A stretch of 49,955 nt of DNA from CAG-238 sp963601575 (GCA_963601575.1 CAVCFO010000010.1:1-49955); one strand, 5' to 3'. Counted from the stretch's first letter, positions 6,399-14,656 are shown. Numbers and translations are program-made. Notes: generated from the letters alone by a model not told the origin.

Positions 6399-7778
6399 TC
6401 AATACTCTCTCTTGCTGCTGTTGCTCCAGATTCCCATCTTTTCCGCCTGGCGAATCATGTCGTCCCGGAAATCCGGATGCGCGATATTGATGAGCATTTC
6501 CGCCCTTTCCCAGGTGGATTTGCCCTTGAGGTTTGCTGCGCCGTACTCCGTTACGACAAAGCCTGTGCATGAGCGCGGTGTGGTAACCACCGACCCAGGC
6601 GGCAGTATCGGACTGATGAGGGAAACCCGGCTGCCGTCTTTGAGAGTCCTGGTCGAAGGCAGGCAAAGAAAGCTCTTGCCGCCCTTTGAGCGATAGGCTC
6701 CGATCACAAAGTCGAGCTGACCGCCTGTGCCGCTGATCTGCTTGTATCCCGCCGTTTCCGCGCAGACCTGTCCGTAAATGTCCACCGCGATGCAGCTGTT
6801 GATGGAAACGAATTTGTTTATCTCGGCTATGTTCGTGCAGTTGTTTACCCATTCTACCGGCGCGCAACAACAGGTCGGATTGTTGTTGATGAAATCGTAG
6901 AGTTTCTTGGTTCCTGCCGCGAAGGAATACACCGCCCTGCCGTGGTTCATTGGAAGATTGATCTTGTTGACGATTTTCCCCGCCTCGTACAGGTCGAGAT
7001 AAGCGTCTACGAACATTTCCGTGTGGATATTCATTTCCGAAAGGTCGGAATCTGCCAAAAGCGAACCTACCGAGGACGGAAGCCCGCCGATGCCTATCTG
7101 AATCGTGGAGCCGCTTTCGAGATTGTTCACCACATGATTTGCAATCTCCTTGTCCTCCTCCGAGGGCTCTTTCATTTTAAGTTCCGCAAGTGGCAGATTC
7201 TCGCCCTCTACGATGTAGTCGACATCCTTTATGTTGATTTCGTTATTGTAGCCGTAAGCGAAAGGCATGTTTTCGTTAACTTCCACCACGATTTTTCTTG
7301 CGCCTCGGATAACGCCTTTCATATCGGCAACCTGTGGTCCGAGGTTGAAGTCCCCGTTTGAATCCATTGGGCCTACCTGAAACATTGCCACGTCGATGTG
7401 ATTGCCGTTGTCGTTCCAAAGCTCCGGCAGTTCGCAGAACATCATCGGCATATACCAGCAGTTGCCCTCCTCTGCCATTTTCCTGTCGAAAGCGTTGAAA
7501 TGCGCCGAAGTAAAGCGCACGTGCTGCGCGCCTTCCTCCCCATGCGAAGCCGCCGCCCGATAGGTTGCCAAAGTCTCGTGCCTGATTCCTACGGTGGAAA
7601 GAATCGTAACCCCTTTCAGCTCCGAAACCCGCATCGCAAGGGCTTTGTCCATGGTGTCCACCACCCCCGCGCCTGTTCCGAAATGGACTCTGTAGCCGTT
7701 TCTGACAACCTGCGCCGCCGTTTCTGCGGACACTTTTTTGCTCTCATATTCCAGTCTGTAACTATTAAAATCGCTCAT
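6399..7778 (-). CDS. acetyl-CoA hydrolase/transferase family CoA-transferase
   Basis: A 459-residue enzyme of the family that includes butyryl-CoA:acetate and 4-hydroxybutyrate CoA-transferases. It moves CoA between an acyl-CoA and an acid (often acetate) through a glutamyl-CoA intermediate. The likely catalytic glutamate is E254 in IHTEMFVD. Other family marks are GSTIQIGIGGLPSSVG (about 223-238), SINSCIAVDIYGQV, and GTGGQLDFVIGAYRSKGGKS. Length is normal. In anaerobes this activity supports butyrate or hydroxybutyrate formation. The substrate cannot be read from sequence, and no pathway partners lie next to it. Weak ribosome binding site GAAAGGAAC. Confidence 0.9.
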   Translation of the reverse strand: MSDFNSYRLEYESKKVSAETAAQVVRNGYRVHFGTGAGVVDTMDKALAMRVSELKGVTILSTVGIRHETLATYRAAASHGEEGAQHVRFTSAHFNAFDRKMAEEGNCWYMPMMFCELPELWNDNGNHIDVAMFQVGPMDSNGDFNLGPQVADMKGVIRGARKIVVEVNENMPFAYGYNNEINIKDVDYIVEGENLPLAELKMKEPSEEDKEIANHVVNNLESGSTIQIGIGGLPSSVGSLLADSDLSEMNIHTEMFVDAYLDLYEAGKIVNKINLPMNHGRAVYSFAAGTKKLYDFINNNPTCCCAPVEWVNNCTNIAEINKFVSINSCIAVDIYGQVCAETAGYKQISGTGGQLDFVIGAYRSKGGKSFLCLPSTRTLKDGSRVSLISPILPPGSVVTTPRSCTGFVVTEYGAANLKGKSTWERAEMLINIAHPDFRDDMIRQAEKMGIWSNSSKREY

Positions 7779-7884
7779 GTTTTTCCGTGTTCCTTTCGCC
7801 TTGTAAATTCATAAAGTCTATGGTTCAAAAAAAAGAGGAAATATATAGAAATATCTCCAAGGTGATATTCCCCATGTTATAAAA

Positions 7885-7911
7885 TAATAGCCCTGCCTTG
7901 GCAAGACTATT
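7885..7911 (-). terminator. strong hairpin terminator, probably bidirectional
   Basis: AATAGTCTTGCC and GGCAGGGCTATT form an 11-12 base-pair stem. On the minus strand it is followed by ATTTTATAA, on the plus strand by ACTTTTTCG. It ends the transcript of the small gene at 7954-8175 and separates it from the CoA-transferase. Confidence 0.7.
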
Positions 7912-7953
7912 ACTTTTTCGTCATTTGAGTAAAACCATGTCAGTCGCTATTGA

Positions 7954-8175
7954 TCAGTGTTCGAAATCTTCTTTCGCTTTTTCAAGTTCCGCAAGTCCTG
8001 CGTCAATGGTTTCTGCAATTTCTGCGTCCGTGAAAGTGCAGCCTTCTCTGTCGGCATAGGCTTTCATTCCCGTTGCAATCGTTGCTTTTGCTACATCTTT
8101 TTCAACAGCGTTAGGGTTAACTTCGTTAATCGCCTCTTCAAAAGCAAATTTCAAAAAATCTTTCTGAGCAATCAT
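7954..8175 (-). CDS. small acidic cytoplasmic protein, unknown function
   Basis: A 73-residue, strongly acidic, helix-rich protein (FLKFAFEEAINEVNPNAVEK, then AELEKAKEDFEH) with no signal or membrane segment. A perfect AGGAGG precedes the ATG. It has its own promoter (8240-8267) and terminator (7885-7911), so it forms a single-gene unit, perhaps well expressed. I do not recognise the family. Three direct repeats lie just upstream of its promoter. Confidence 0.7.
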   Translation of the reverse strand: MIAQKDFLKFAFEEAINEVNPNAVEKDVAKATIATGMKAYADREGCTFTDAEIAETIDAGLAELEKAKEDFEH

Positions 8176-8239
8176 AGCGTCCTCCTTTTTTTAATATCAA
8201 ACATTCGTTACGTTTTAGAGAATTTCTTCCTTAATTCAT

Positions 8240-8267
8240 ATTTTACGGTTTTTTCGCGCCTTGTCAA
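8240..8267 (-). promoter_or_regulatory. promoter of the small acidic protein
   Basis: TTGACA (8262-8267), 16-base spacer, TAAAAT (8240-8245) on the minus strand. Confidence 0.7.
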
Positions 8268-8294
8268 GTCAAAATGTCTGTATATAAGTGTATA

Positions 8295-8339
8295 CAAGTC
8301 TCGGGACAAGACGGACAAGTCTCGGTTATATAAGTCTCG
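8295..8339 (-). repeat. three direct repeats upstream of a promoter
   Basis: The plus strand shows CAAGTCTCG (8295-8303), CAAGTCTCG (8316-8324) and TAAGTCTCG (8331-8339), with start-to-start distances of 21 and 15 bases. They lie directly upstream of the -35 box at 8262-8267 and just after the ribbon-helix-helix gene, so they may be operator half-sites. Confidence 0.5.
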
Positions 8340-8370
8340 TTTGCGAGGCTCGTCAATGATTGATTTCCTA

Positions 8371-8565
8371 TTAAATGTCTATGTCCAAGGGTTTGTCTAT
8401 TTCTTCCCCTACATATTTGCCGTTTTTCTTGCGCTGTCTGACGCATTCCGTAAGAAGATACTCGATTTGCCCGTTTATGGAACGAAAATCGTCCTCTGCC
8501 CATGCCGCTATTTCTTCAAACAATTTTGCCGAAATGCGCAGCGGCACCTGTTTCTTCTCCGCCAA
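8371..8565 (-). CDS. Arc-type ribbon-helix-helix DNA-binding protein
   Basis: A 64-residue protein with the Arc-like pattern VPLRISAKLFEEIAAWAE (beta strand and helix A) and SINGQIEYLLTECVRQRKK (helix B). The N-terminal strand would insert in the DNA major groove as a dimer. The start is TTG at 8565, preceded by AGGTGAGG; no ATG is available. It follows the SPFH gene on the same strand, and a paired SPFH plus ribbon-helix-helix arrangement suggests autoregulation of the operon. The AT-rich ATGATA repeats in the SPFH promoter are a plausible target. Confidence 0.8.
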   Translation of the reverse strand: MAEKKQVPLRISAKLFEEIAAWAEDDFRSINGQIEYLLTECVRQRKKNGKYVGEEIDKPLDIDI

Positions 8566-8589
8566 AGCCTCACCTGCTTTCTATGCTGA

Positions 8590-8690
8590 TTTTGCTGATT
8601 TTTCTGGTTGACTCCCCTGTCGGTTTGCCTGCCGGGTTACCTGTCAGTTTTTCTGCCGATTTTCCTCGGCAAACTGCCTGTTAATTTCCC
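8590..8690 (-). repeat. degenerate short repeats between SPFH and regulator genes
   Basis: The gap of about 137 bases holds several imperfect copies of a GGCAGG-AAAC-GACAGG unit. Read in one frame on the minus strand it gives QxNRQ-like repeats interrupted by a TGA. It looks like local slippage-expanded DNA, not a gene. Confidence 0.4.
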
Positions 8691-8702
8691 CTGCCCGATT
8701 TA

Positions 8703-9719
8703 TCAGTAAAGGCTTCCGGCATTTACGATGGGCTGGGTGTCGTGGCTTCCGCAAAGCACTACCATGAGATTGGAAACCATCGCTGCCTTGCGTTCCTCGT
8801 CAAGATCCACGATTCCCGACTCGCCCAGCTTTGCAAGAGCCATGCTCACCATTCCTACGGCGCCGTCCACGATCATGGAGCGGGCGTCCACAACTGCGCT
8901 TGCCTGCTGACGCTGAAGCATCACGGCCGCGATTTCCGGAGCGTAAGCCAAATAGGTGATTCTTGCCTCCAAAATTTCAAGACCCGCCTCGTCCACCTTT
9001 GACTGGATCTCGTCCTTGATTCTCTTTGCAACAACCTCGGAAGAACCTCTGAGGCTTCCCTCGTCCGCGATTCCGTCCCCTGTGGTGTCGATGCCCGGCG
9101 CAACGTCGTAAGGATAGATCCTCACGATATTTCTCAGTGCCGAGTCGCACTGGAGGCTCAGATATTCCTTGTAATTATCAACATTAAAAACAGCCTTTGC
9201 CGTATTTGTCACTCGCCACATAACCGCAATTCCGATTTCCACCGGATTTCCCAGACAGTCGTTTATCTTCTGCTTGTTGTTATTGAGGGTCATTATCTTC
9301 AGCGAAATCTTGCTCCCGCTTGCATCCGAAGTGCTTGCAGCCTCCGTTCCCCCAAGCCAGGATGTTTTCAGCACACCTTTGTTAGCCCGCTCGATATCCC
9401 CTGACTGGTTGAGCTTTGTCTGCGCCGCCGGATTTACCCCGGTGCAAAATGGATTTACAAAATAGAAGCCCTCGCCCTTCAGCGTTCCGTAATATTTGCC
9501 GAACAATGTAAGCACCAGCGCCTCCTGGGGTTTCAGAATCCTAAGCCCGATCCATGGCAGCCAGCCTATACAAAGCCAGGTTATGCCAATTATCGTAACC
9601 GCCATCATGTCGCCAAGAACTCCAAGTACTGTCCCCGCGATTGCCGCGATATAAAGTAGTATCGACAAAATAAGCACAGGCATCCCGTTTTTCTTTCCCG
9701 TCAAAATTTTTTCTTCCAT
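8703..9719 (-). CDS. SPFH (stomatin/prohibitin/flotillin) domain membrane protein
   Basis: A 338-residue protein with two N-terminal membrane spans (residues about 13-60), then the SPFH domain starting at LKPQEALVLTLFGKYYGTLK and running to about residue 290 with EIQSKVDEAGLEILEARITY and QRQQASAVVDAR. SPFH proteins form membrane scaffolds and influence membrane order and protein turnover. The C-terminus (DLDEERKAAMVSNLMVVLCG) is typical for this Clostridial subgroup. It is the first gene of a two-gene unit with the ribbon-helix-helix protein and has its own promoter at 9752-9780. Confidence 0.9.
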   Translation of the reverse strand: MEEKILTGKKNGMPVLILSILLYIAAIAGTVLGVLGDMMAVTIIGITWLCIGWLPWIGLRILKPQEALVLTLFGKYYGTLKGEGFYFVNPFCTGVNPAAQTKLNQSGDIERANKGVLKTSWLGGTEAASTSDASGSKISLKIMTLNNNKQKINDCLGNPVEIGIAVMWRVTNTAKAVFNVDNYKEYLSLQCDSALRNIVRIYPYDVAPGIDTTGDGIADEGSLRGSSEVVAKRIKDEIQSKVDEAGLEILEARITYLAYAPEIAAVMLQRQQASAVVDARSMIVDGAVGMVSMALAKLGESGIVDLDEERKAAMVSNLMVVLCGSHDTQPIVNAGSLY

Positions 9720-9751
9720 TTCAAAAACCTCTCTTTCCCTTTTGTATCATT

Positions 9752-9780
9752 ATGATATCATTTTAATATCAATCCGTCAA
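9752..9780 (-). promoter_or_regulatory. promoter of the SPFH/regulator operon with ATGATA repeats
   Basis: TTGACG (9775-9780), 17-base spacer, TATCAT (9752-9757) on the minus strand. The -10 region lies in a run of overlapping inverted repeats (TGATATCA and ATGATA units), a likely binding place for the ribbon-helix-helix protein encoded downstream. Confidence 0.65.
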
Positions 9781-9850
9781 GAGATTTTTTGCGATTTTTT
9801 CGCATTTTCCTATTTGAGCTTTTTCAAGGAGAAATTTCGCATTCGCATCT

Positions 9851-10273
9851 TTATTTTGCTCTCTGCTCTGCGTCGCAATAAATGCAGCGATAGGATTTTT
9901 TCTTGGCATCCGCAAGCCGGAAAGTATGAACGATTTCCTGCTCTACGGTGGTTATGCAGCGGGGATTCTTGCACCTGATGACATTCCTTATGGTCTGCGG
10001 CAATTCGAGGTGCAGTTTGCGTTCAAGACTTCCGTCCTTGACAAGGTTTACGGTTATATTGCTGTCGATATATCCCAGTACATCCAGGTCGATATCGATG
10101 CGGTCGTCAATTTTGATAATATCTTTTTTGCCATATTTCTCGCTTTCCGCGTTCTGAATAACAGCCACGCAGCTGTCTAATCTGTCAAGCCCCAAAAGCT
10201 CGTATACCATCATGCTTTTTCCCGCCTTGATGTGGTCAAGCACTATTCCGTTTTTTACGCCGTCTATATTCAT
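9851..10273 (-). CDS. pyrI: aspartate carbamoyltransferase regulatory subunit
   Basis: A 140-residue PyrI. The N-terminal allosteric nucleotide domain contains NGIVLDHIKAGKSMMVYELL; the C-terminal zinc domain has four cysteines (CKNPRC and CIYC). It binds PyrB and gives CTP/ATP feedback control of the first committed pyrimidine step. It is the last gene of the pyr operon, directly behind pyrB as usual when the regulatory subunit is present. Length is slightly shorter than the E. coli protein (153). Confidence 0.95.
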   Translation of the reverse strand: MNIDGVKNGIVLDHIKAGKSMMVYELLGLDRLDSCVAVIQNAESEKYGKKDIIKIDDRIDIDLDVLGYIDSNITVNLVKDGSLERKLHLELPQTIRNVIRCKNPRCITTVEQEIVHTFRLADAKKKSYRCIYCDAEQRAK

Positions 10274-10308
10274 GATTTTCCCTCCATTTTATTTGTTTTC
10301 CGATTTTC

Positions 10309-11235
10309 TTATGCTCTCTTGATGTTGAGCAGGAACAGGATCAAAGCCATGCGTATGTGTTTGCCGCACAGCGCCTGGAAAAAGTAACACGCCCGCGGAT
10401 CGTCATCCACCTCTGTCGAAATCTCGTTAACACGCGGCAGCGGATGCATAATCGTCAGGCTCTCCTTTGCCGGCGCCAGCTTTTCGAGATTGAGTATGTA
10501 GCTGTCCTTGAGTCTTACATAATCTTCTTCGTTGAAGAAACGCTCCCTTTGTACGCGGGTCATATAGAGAATATCAAGCTCCGGCATCGCTTCTTCCAGA
10601 GATTCCGTCTCCTTCCACTCGGCTCCTGCCTCATCCATTTTCTCCTTGACATAATCCGGAACCTGAAGTTCCTGCGGCGAGATAAGCACAAAACGTATGC
10701 CCTTGTAGCGCAGCATCGCCTCGATGAGGGAGTGTACCGTGCGGCCGAATTTGAGGTCACCGCAAAGTCCGATTGTCATGTCCTCCAGCCTTCCTTTTTT
10801 GCGCTTTATGGTCAAAAGGTCCGTCAGGGTCTGGGTCGGATGGAAATGCCCGCCGTCGCCGCCGTTGATTATCGGCACGGTTGTCCTCTGGCAAGCTACG
10901 ATAGGCGCGCCCTCCTTCGGATGCCGCATTGCGATAATATCCGCGTAACATCCTACTGTGCGGATGGTATCGCTGACGCTTTCTCCCTTCGATGCCGAAC
11001 TGGAATTTGCTTCTGAAAAGCCCAGTACGCTGCCGCCGAGTTCAAGCATCGCCGCCTCAAAGCTAAGTCTTGTTCTCGTGCTTGGTTCAAAGAACAATGT
11101 TGCCAGCTTCTTATGGGCGCAAATATTCTCATAGGCGGCGGGATCGGCTGCAATATCGTCGGCTACCGCAATCAGCCGGTCGATTTCCTCTACGCTAAGG
11201 TCTGTGATGTTAATCAGGTTTCGTATCTGGCTCAT
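10309..11235 (-). CDS. pyrB: aspartate carbamoyltransferase catalytic subunit
   Basis: A 308-residue PyrB. It makes carbamoyl-aspartate from carbamoyl phosphate and aspartate. Signature motifs are FFEPSTRTRLSFE (phosphate binding), HPLPRVNEI and the ANSSSASKGESVSDT loop. The start is ATG at 11235 with GAGGAG inside the end of pyrE; an in-frame TTG further up would overlap pyrE and lacks support. Its complex partner PyrI follows 35 bases downstream. Confidence 0.97.
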   Translation of the reverse strand: MSQIRNLINITDLSVEEIDRLIAVADDIAADPAAYENICAHKKLATLFFEPSTRTRLSFEAAMLELGGSVLGFSEANSSSASKGESVSDTIRTVGCYADIIAMRHPKEGAPIVACQRTTVPIINGGDGGHFHPTQTLTDLLTIKRKKGRLEDMTIGLCGDLKFGRTVHSLIEAMLRYKGIRFVLISPQELQVPDYVKEKMDEAGAEWKETESLEEAMPELDILYMTRVQRERFFNEEDYVRLKDSYILNLEKLAPAKESLTIMHPLPRVNEISTEVDDDPRACYFFQALCGKHIRMALILFLLNIKRA

Positions 11236-11237
11236 TA

Positions 11238-11879
11238 TTATTCTCCTCTCATCCAACTTTCATCTGACGGGTTATCTCTGAACTTCAGGATTTTCTCCTT
11301 GTCTTCGGCTTGTATATATCCGCTTTCGGCTGCAACATCCACAAGGGTATCAAGATCGCACAGGCTCACATTCTTCACATTATTTGCTTGCATCCGGTCT
11401 ATGCCCTTTTTCATGCCGTATGTAAAGATACTGGCAATTCCAAGAACCTCCGCCCCTGCTTCCCTAAGGACATTTACCGTATCTACCGCAGAACCTGCGG
11501 TAGAAATCAAGTCTTCTACAACTACCACTTTCTGCTTTGGCAGAAGCTTTCCCTCGATCTGGTTGGTTCTTCCGTGATCCTTTGCCGAACCTCTGACATA
11601 ACCCATCGGAAGATCCATCAAATGACCGACAATAGCCGCATGGGCGATCCCGGCGGTGCTTGTTCCCATCAGCACCTCACAGTCCGGATAATTTTCGCGA
11701 ATCAGCTTTGCAAGTCCGTTTTCTACCAGCGTCCTCACATCGGGTGCGGTCAGCGTCAAGCGATTGTCACAATAAATCGGGCTTTTGATGCCGCTTGCCC
11801 ATGTGAATGGTTCTTCCGGTCTTAAAAACACAGCCTCAATGGACAGCAGACCTTTCGCAATTTCCTGTTTCAAATCCAT
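11238..11879 (-). CDS. pyrE: orotate phosphoribosyltransferase
   Basis: A 213-residue PyrE. It joins orotate to PRPP, giving OMP. The PRPP-binding motif is VVVVEDLISTAGSA; TSTAGIAHAAI and GYVRGSAKDHG are further type I phosphoribosyltransferase marks. AAAGGAG precedes the ATG. It lies between pyrF and pyrB; the pyrB ribosome binding site is inside its last codons. Confidence 0.96.
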   Translation of the reverse strand: MDLKQEIAKGLLSIEAVFLRPEEPFTWASGIKSPIYCDNRLTLTAPDVRTLVENGLAKLIRENYPDCEVLMGTSTAGIAHAAIVGHLMDLPMGYVRGSAKDHGRTNQIEGKLLPKQKVVVVEDLISTAGSAVDTVNVLREAGAEVLGIASIFTYGMKKGIDRMQANNVKNVSLCDLDTLVDVAAESGYIQAEDKEKILKFRDNPSDESWMRGE

Positions 11880-11932
11880 TTTAGTTCTCCTTTCGTATTT
11901 TAGAGTTTATTTTATCTGCAATATATGTGGGC

Positions 11933-12631
11933 TTAGTCAACAAATTCTCTCACGCACCTGCGGTAGGCTTCCACAGGATTCTCCGCCTGTGTAATCGGGC
12001 GTCCCACCACTATGTAGTCGGATCCCAGCTCCTTTGCTTTCGCAGGAGTCGTAACCCTCGCCTGATCTCCCAAGTCGCCATCCGCAAAGCGCACTCCCGG
12101 AGTCACGGTAAGAAAGTCTTTTCCGCAGACTTCGTGAACATGCGAGGATTCGAGTGGCGAACAGACAACTCCGTCAAGACCCGCTTTTTTTGCGTTGGAA
12201 GCATAGTGCATAACCACCTCTTCCAGCGGCTTATCTATCAAAAGTTCCTCTCTCATGCGGGTTTCGTCCGTTGAGGTAAGCTGAGTAACCGCGATAAGAA
12301 GCGGTCTTGTGCCGTCTTCTCGTGTCAGCCCCGTAAGCGCCGCCTCCATCATGGCAGCCGTGCCTGCCGCGTGCAAATTGCACATATCAACATCCAGCTG
12401 CGACAGGACTTTCATGCTTCTTTGGACCGTATTTGGTATGTCGTGAAGCTTCAAATCGAGGAAAATCCGGTGTCCTCTTGCTTTGATATCCCTGACGATC
12501 TGCGGCCCTTGGCTATAAAAAAGTTCCATGCCGATCTTCACATAAGGCTTTTCTTCCGTGAACTGCGAAAGAAAGCTAAATGTCTCCGCAGCAGACGCAA
12601 AGTCGCAGGCAATAATTACATCTTTTCCCAT
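11933..12631 (-). CDS. pyrF: orotidine 5'-phosphate decarboxylase
   Basis: A 232-residue PyrF of the short bacterial type. It decarboxylates OMP to UMP. The catalytic lysine-aspartate set is in FLDLKLHDIPNTV; phosphate-binding parts are TPGVRF and VVGRPIT. I start at the ATG at 12631, which follows GGAGGA at the very end of pyrD; the one-base gap between the pyrD stop and this ATG implies coupling. Confidence 0.96.
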   Translation of the reverse strand: MGKDVIIACDFASAAETFSFLSQFTEEKPYVKIGMELFYSQGPQIVRDIKARGHRIFLDLKLHDIPNTVQRSMKVLSQLDVDMCNLHAAGTAAMMEAALTGLTREDGTRPLLIAVTQLTSTDETRMREELLIDKPLEEVVMHYASNAKKAGLDGVVCSPLESSHVHEVCGKDFLTVTPGVRFADGDLGDQARVTTPAKAKELGSDYIVVGRPITQAENPVEAYRRCVREFVD

Positions 12632-12632
12632 G

Positions 12633-13568
12633 TTAGTGTCCTCCTCCAATTATTTCTTTTAAGTCTGTAATACCATATTTTTCGCATACGCTAGGAAGCT
12701 CCTCTATAATCCTCTTGCAGGCAAAAGGATCAGCAAGATTTGCCGCGCCGATTTCAACCGCCGTGGCTCCTGCCAGCATCATTTCAATAACTTCCTCGGC
12801 GCTGCTGAGCCCGCCCATTCCCACAATGGGAATTTTCACAGCCTCATATACCTGCCATACCATGCGCAGGGCGACAGGCAAAATTGCATGGCCGGAAAGC
12901 CCTCCCGTCCTATTTGCTATCACCGGTTTTTTAGTTTTCAAATCTATCCTCATTCCAAGCAGCGTGTTTATCATGCTGATTCCGTCTGCTCCTGCTGCCT
13001 CGCAGGCTGCGGCAATCTCCGCAATATCCGTGACATTCGGTGAAAGCTTGATAAGCAGCGGCTTATCCGTGAGCTTTCGTACGGATGCCGTCACCTCTGC
13101 CGCCGCCTGCGGACTTGTGCCAAATGCCATCCCGCCGCCATGCACATTGGGGCAGCTGATATTTATCTCGTACCAGCCGATTTGCTTTTTAGCCGCTGCG
13201 TCTTCCTCAAATTTCGCCACGGTCTTCTGATAGTCACTGATGGAAAATCCGCTGATATTTGCCATAACCGGCTTCTGAAAAAACTTCTTCATTGCAGGAA
13301 GTTCCTCGCCTATCACCGCATCTACTCCCGGATTCTGAAGGCCCACTGCGTTCAGCATTCCATCCGGGCATTCCGCAATGCGAGGCGCAGGATTTCCGAA
13401 CCTGGGCTCTAGTGTAGTTCCCTTAAATGAGAACGTCCCCAGACAATTTATGTCATAAAGCTCCGCAAATTCTTTGCCGTAGCCAAAGGTTCCGCTCGCC
13501 GCAATCACCGGATTTTCAAGTTCGATGCCGCACAGATTTACTTTCGTATCTACTATTTTATCTACCAT
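12633..13568 (-). CDS. pyrD: dihydroorotate dehydrogenase B, catalytic subunit
   Basis: A 311-residue class 1B dihydroorotate dehydrogenase with FMN. The catalytic cysteine is in INISCPNVHGGG; NPVIAASGTFG at the start and GMGGLSSAEEVIEMMLAGA (FMN phosphate site) support the call. Class 1B enzymes pass electrons to NAD through PyrK, which is encoded immediately upstream and overlaps by seven bases. This is the anaerobe-compatible form. Confidence 0.96.
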   Translation of the reverse strand: MVDKIVDTKVNLCGIELENPVIAASGTFGYGKEFAELYDINCLGTFSFKGTTLEPRFGNPAPRIAECPDGMLNAVGLQNPGVDAVIGEELPAMKKFFQKPVMANISGFSISDYQKTVAKFEEDAAAKKQIGWYEINISCPNVHGGGMAFGTSPQAAAEVTASVRKLTDKPLLIKLSPNVTDIAEIAAACEAAGADGISMINTLLGMRIDLKTKKPVIANRTGGLSGHAILPVALRMVWQVYEAVKIPIVGMGGLSSAEEVIEMMLAGATAVEIGAANLADPFACKRIIEELPSVCEKYGITDLKEIIGGGH

Positions 13569-14311
13569 AAGATTTCCTCCCTCTCAAGCACCGGTCCATC
13601 CTTGCAGATTCGCTTGCTACCGTATTTTGTTTTGCAAGAGCAGCCCATGCAGGCTCCGAAGCCGCAGCCCATGCGTTCCTCAAAGCTGTACTGTCCGGAA
13701 GTCTTTGCAATGCCCTCGACTGCCCGAAACATCGCTTCCGGTCCGCAGGTATAAAAATAGCTGTAGTCCATCCCCAAAAGCACATCGGTTGCAAGCCCCC
13801 GGATTCCGGCGGAGCCGTCTGCCGTTGCAAGAAGCACCTCCGCTCCTGCCGCTTCAAATTCTTTTTTATAGAAAATTTCCTTTGCTGTATTGAATGCCAT
13901 GATAAGGCGCACATGCCGGGCTTTTCCCGTCTCATCGCCCGTTTCTTTCAGCGCCTTAGCAAGTCCGTAGAGGGGCGGGATTCCCATGCCGCCGCCGATC
14001 AAAACCGGATTTTCACCTGCCTTTTCTATATCATAACCGTTTCCAAGCCCCGTCAGCACATCGAGGCTTTGCCCGGGCTGCATATCAGCCATTGCAGCCG
14101 TTCCCTTGCCCACGACCCTATAGATAATCTTAACCTGCTCATCGCTGCAGTCGCATATCGAAATCGGTCTTCGGAGAAAAAAGCCGTCTATCTTTATGTT
14201 CACAAACTGCCCCGGTTTGCGGCAGCCGGAGGCATCGCCTGTCAGAGTCATCTCGTAGACGGACTTGGTAAGTTTTCTGTTATTTTCGATAGTAAAAATT
14301 CCTTGTTTCAT
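13562..14311 (-). CDS. pyrK: dihydroorotate dehydrogenase B, electron transfer subunit
   Basis: A 249-residue PyrK. The FAD domain has RRPISICDC, the NAD-binding part GGGMGIPPLYGLAKAL, and the C-terminal [2Fe-2S] cluster cysteines are in CGFGACMGCSCKT and RICKDG. It links PyrD-bound FMN to NAD+. I choose the ATG at 14311 because AAGGTGGAG lies six bases upstream; an earlier GTG would add seven residues. It is the first gene of the pyr operon, behind a 300-base leader. Confidence 0.95.
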   Translation of the reverse strand: MKQGIFTIENNRKLTKSVYEMTLTGDASGCRKPGQFVNIKIDGFFLRRPISICDCSDEQVKIIYRVVGKGTAAMADMQPGQSLDVLTGLGNGYDIEKAGENPVLIGGGMGIPPLYGLAKALKETGDETGKARHVRLIMAFNTAKEIFYKKEFEAAGAEVLLATADGSAGIRGLATDVLLGMDYSYFYTCGPEAMFRAVEGIAKTSGQYSFEERMGCGFGACMGCSCKTKYGSKRICKDGPVLEREEILW

Positions 14312-14352
14312 TTGCCGCTCCACCTTCGTCACAAATATTTATTCCTTGTTAG

Positions 14353-14437
14353 GACAAAAGTGTGCATAACGAAATCAAAGATTTCTATGCACACATGTCG
14401 CTCACTCATGAGCGACGCTCCGCAAGGAGCTTTTGTC
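14353..14437 (-). repeat. 85-base multi-hairpin palindromic element
   Basis: GACAAAAG and CTTTTGTC at the two ends are perfect complements. Inside lie three further hairpins: CTCC-TTGC-GGAG, GTCGCTCA-TGAG-TGAGCGAC, and GTGTGCATA/TATGCACAC with inner GAAATC/GATTTC. The whole folds as a closed multi-branch junction in RNA or DNA. It lies between the leader terminator and pyrK. It could be a small mobile palindrome (MITE or REP type) or an RNA processing element. Confidence 0.6.
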
Positions 14438-14478
14438 ATTATTCCGGAAATATCTCATAACGATATTTCCTACATAAT

Positions 14479-14504
14479 AAAAAAAACCTGCCGTATCGGC
14501 AGGT
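14479..14504 (-). terminator. terminator inside the pyr leader
   Basis: ACCTGCCG-AT-ACGGCAGGT followed by at least seven T residues on the minus strand. It lies about 120 bases after the transcription start and 170 bases before pyrK, the position of an attenuator. Confidence 0.85.
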
Positions 14505-14626
14505 CTAAAATCACATCGCAAGAAACAGAAGCCTTGCGGCAAAGACCTTTGCTCACGCTTCTATTTCGTCTCTATGTCCACCTTGCCGACATCTCTGTAT
14601 CGCGCTTAAAGATTTCTTTGTCTTGA
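14505..14626 (-). promoter_or_regulatory. pyr operon leader, candidate attenuation control
   Basis: The leader before the terminator contains TCGGCAAGGT, which can pair with ACCTGCCGA of the terminator stem with a single bulged A, so an antiterminator fold is possible. It also has a long hairpin (GAAATAGAAGC...GCTTCTGTTTC) and a six-codon frame MSARWT with no clear ribosome binding site. The PyrR-binding consensus is not evident. Which signal switches the folds is unknown. Confidence 0.5.
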
Positions 14627-14656
14627 ATTTTAGCACAAAGGCACCTGCGGTGTCAA
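14627..14656 (-). promoter_or_regulatory. promoter of the pyr operon
   Basis: TTGACA (14651-14656), 18-base spacer, TAAAAT (14627-14632) on the minus strand. It lies within 100 bases of the purL stop, separating the two operons. Confidence 0.8.

Noticed and set aside
14505..14626. T-box or PyrR-binding leader
   Set aside because: The segment AAGGTGGAC only loosely recalls a T-box, with no specifier stem or tRNA-end bulge, and the PyrR loop consensus is not evident.
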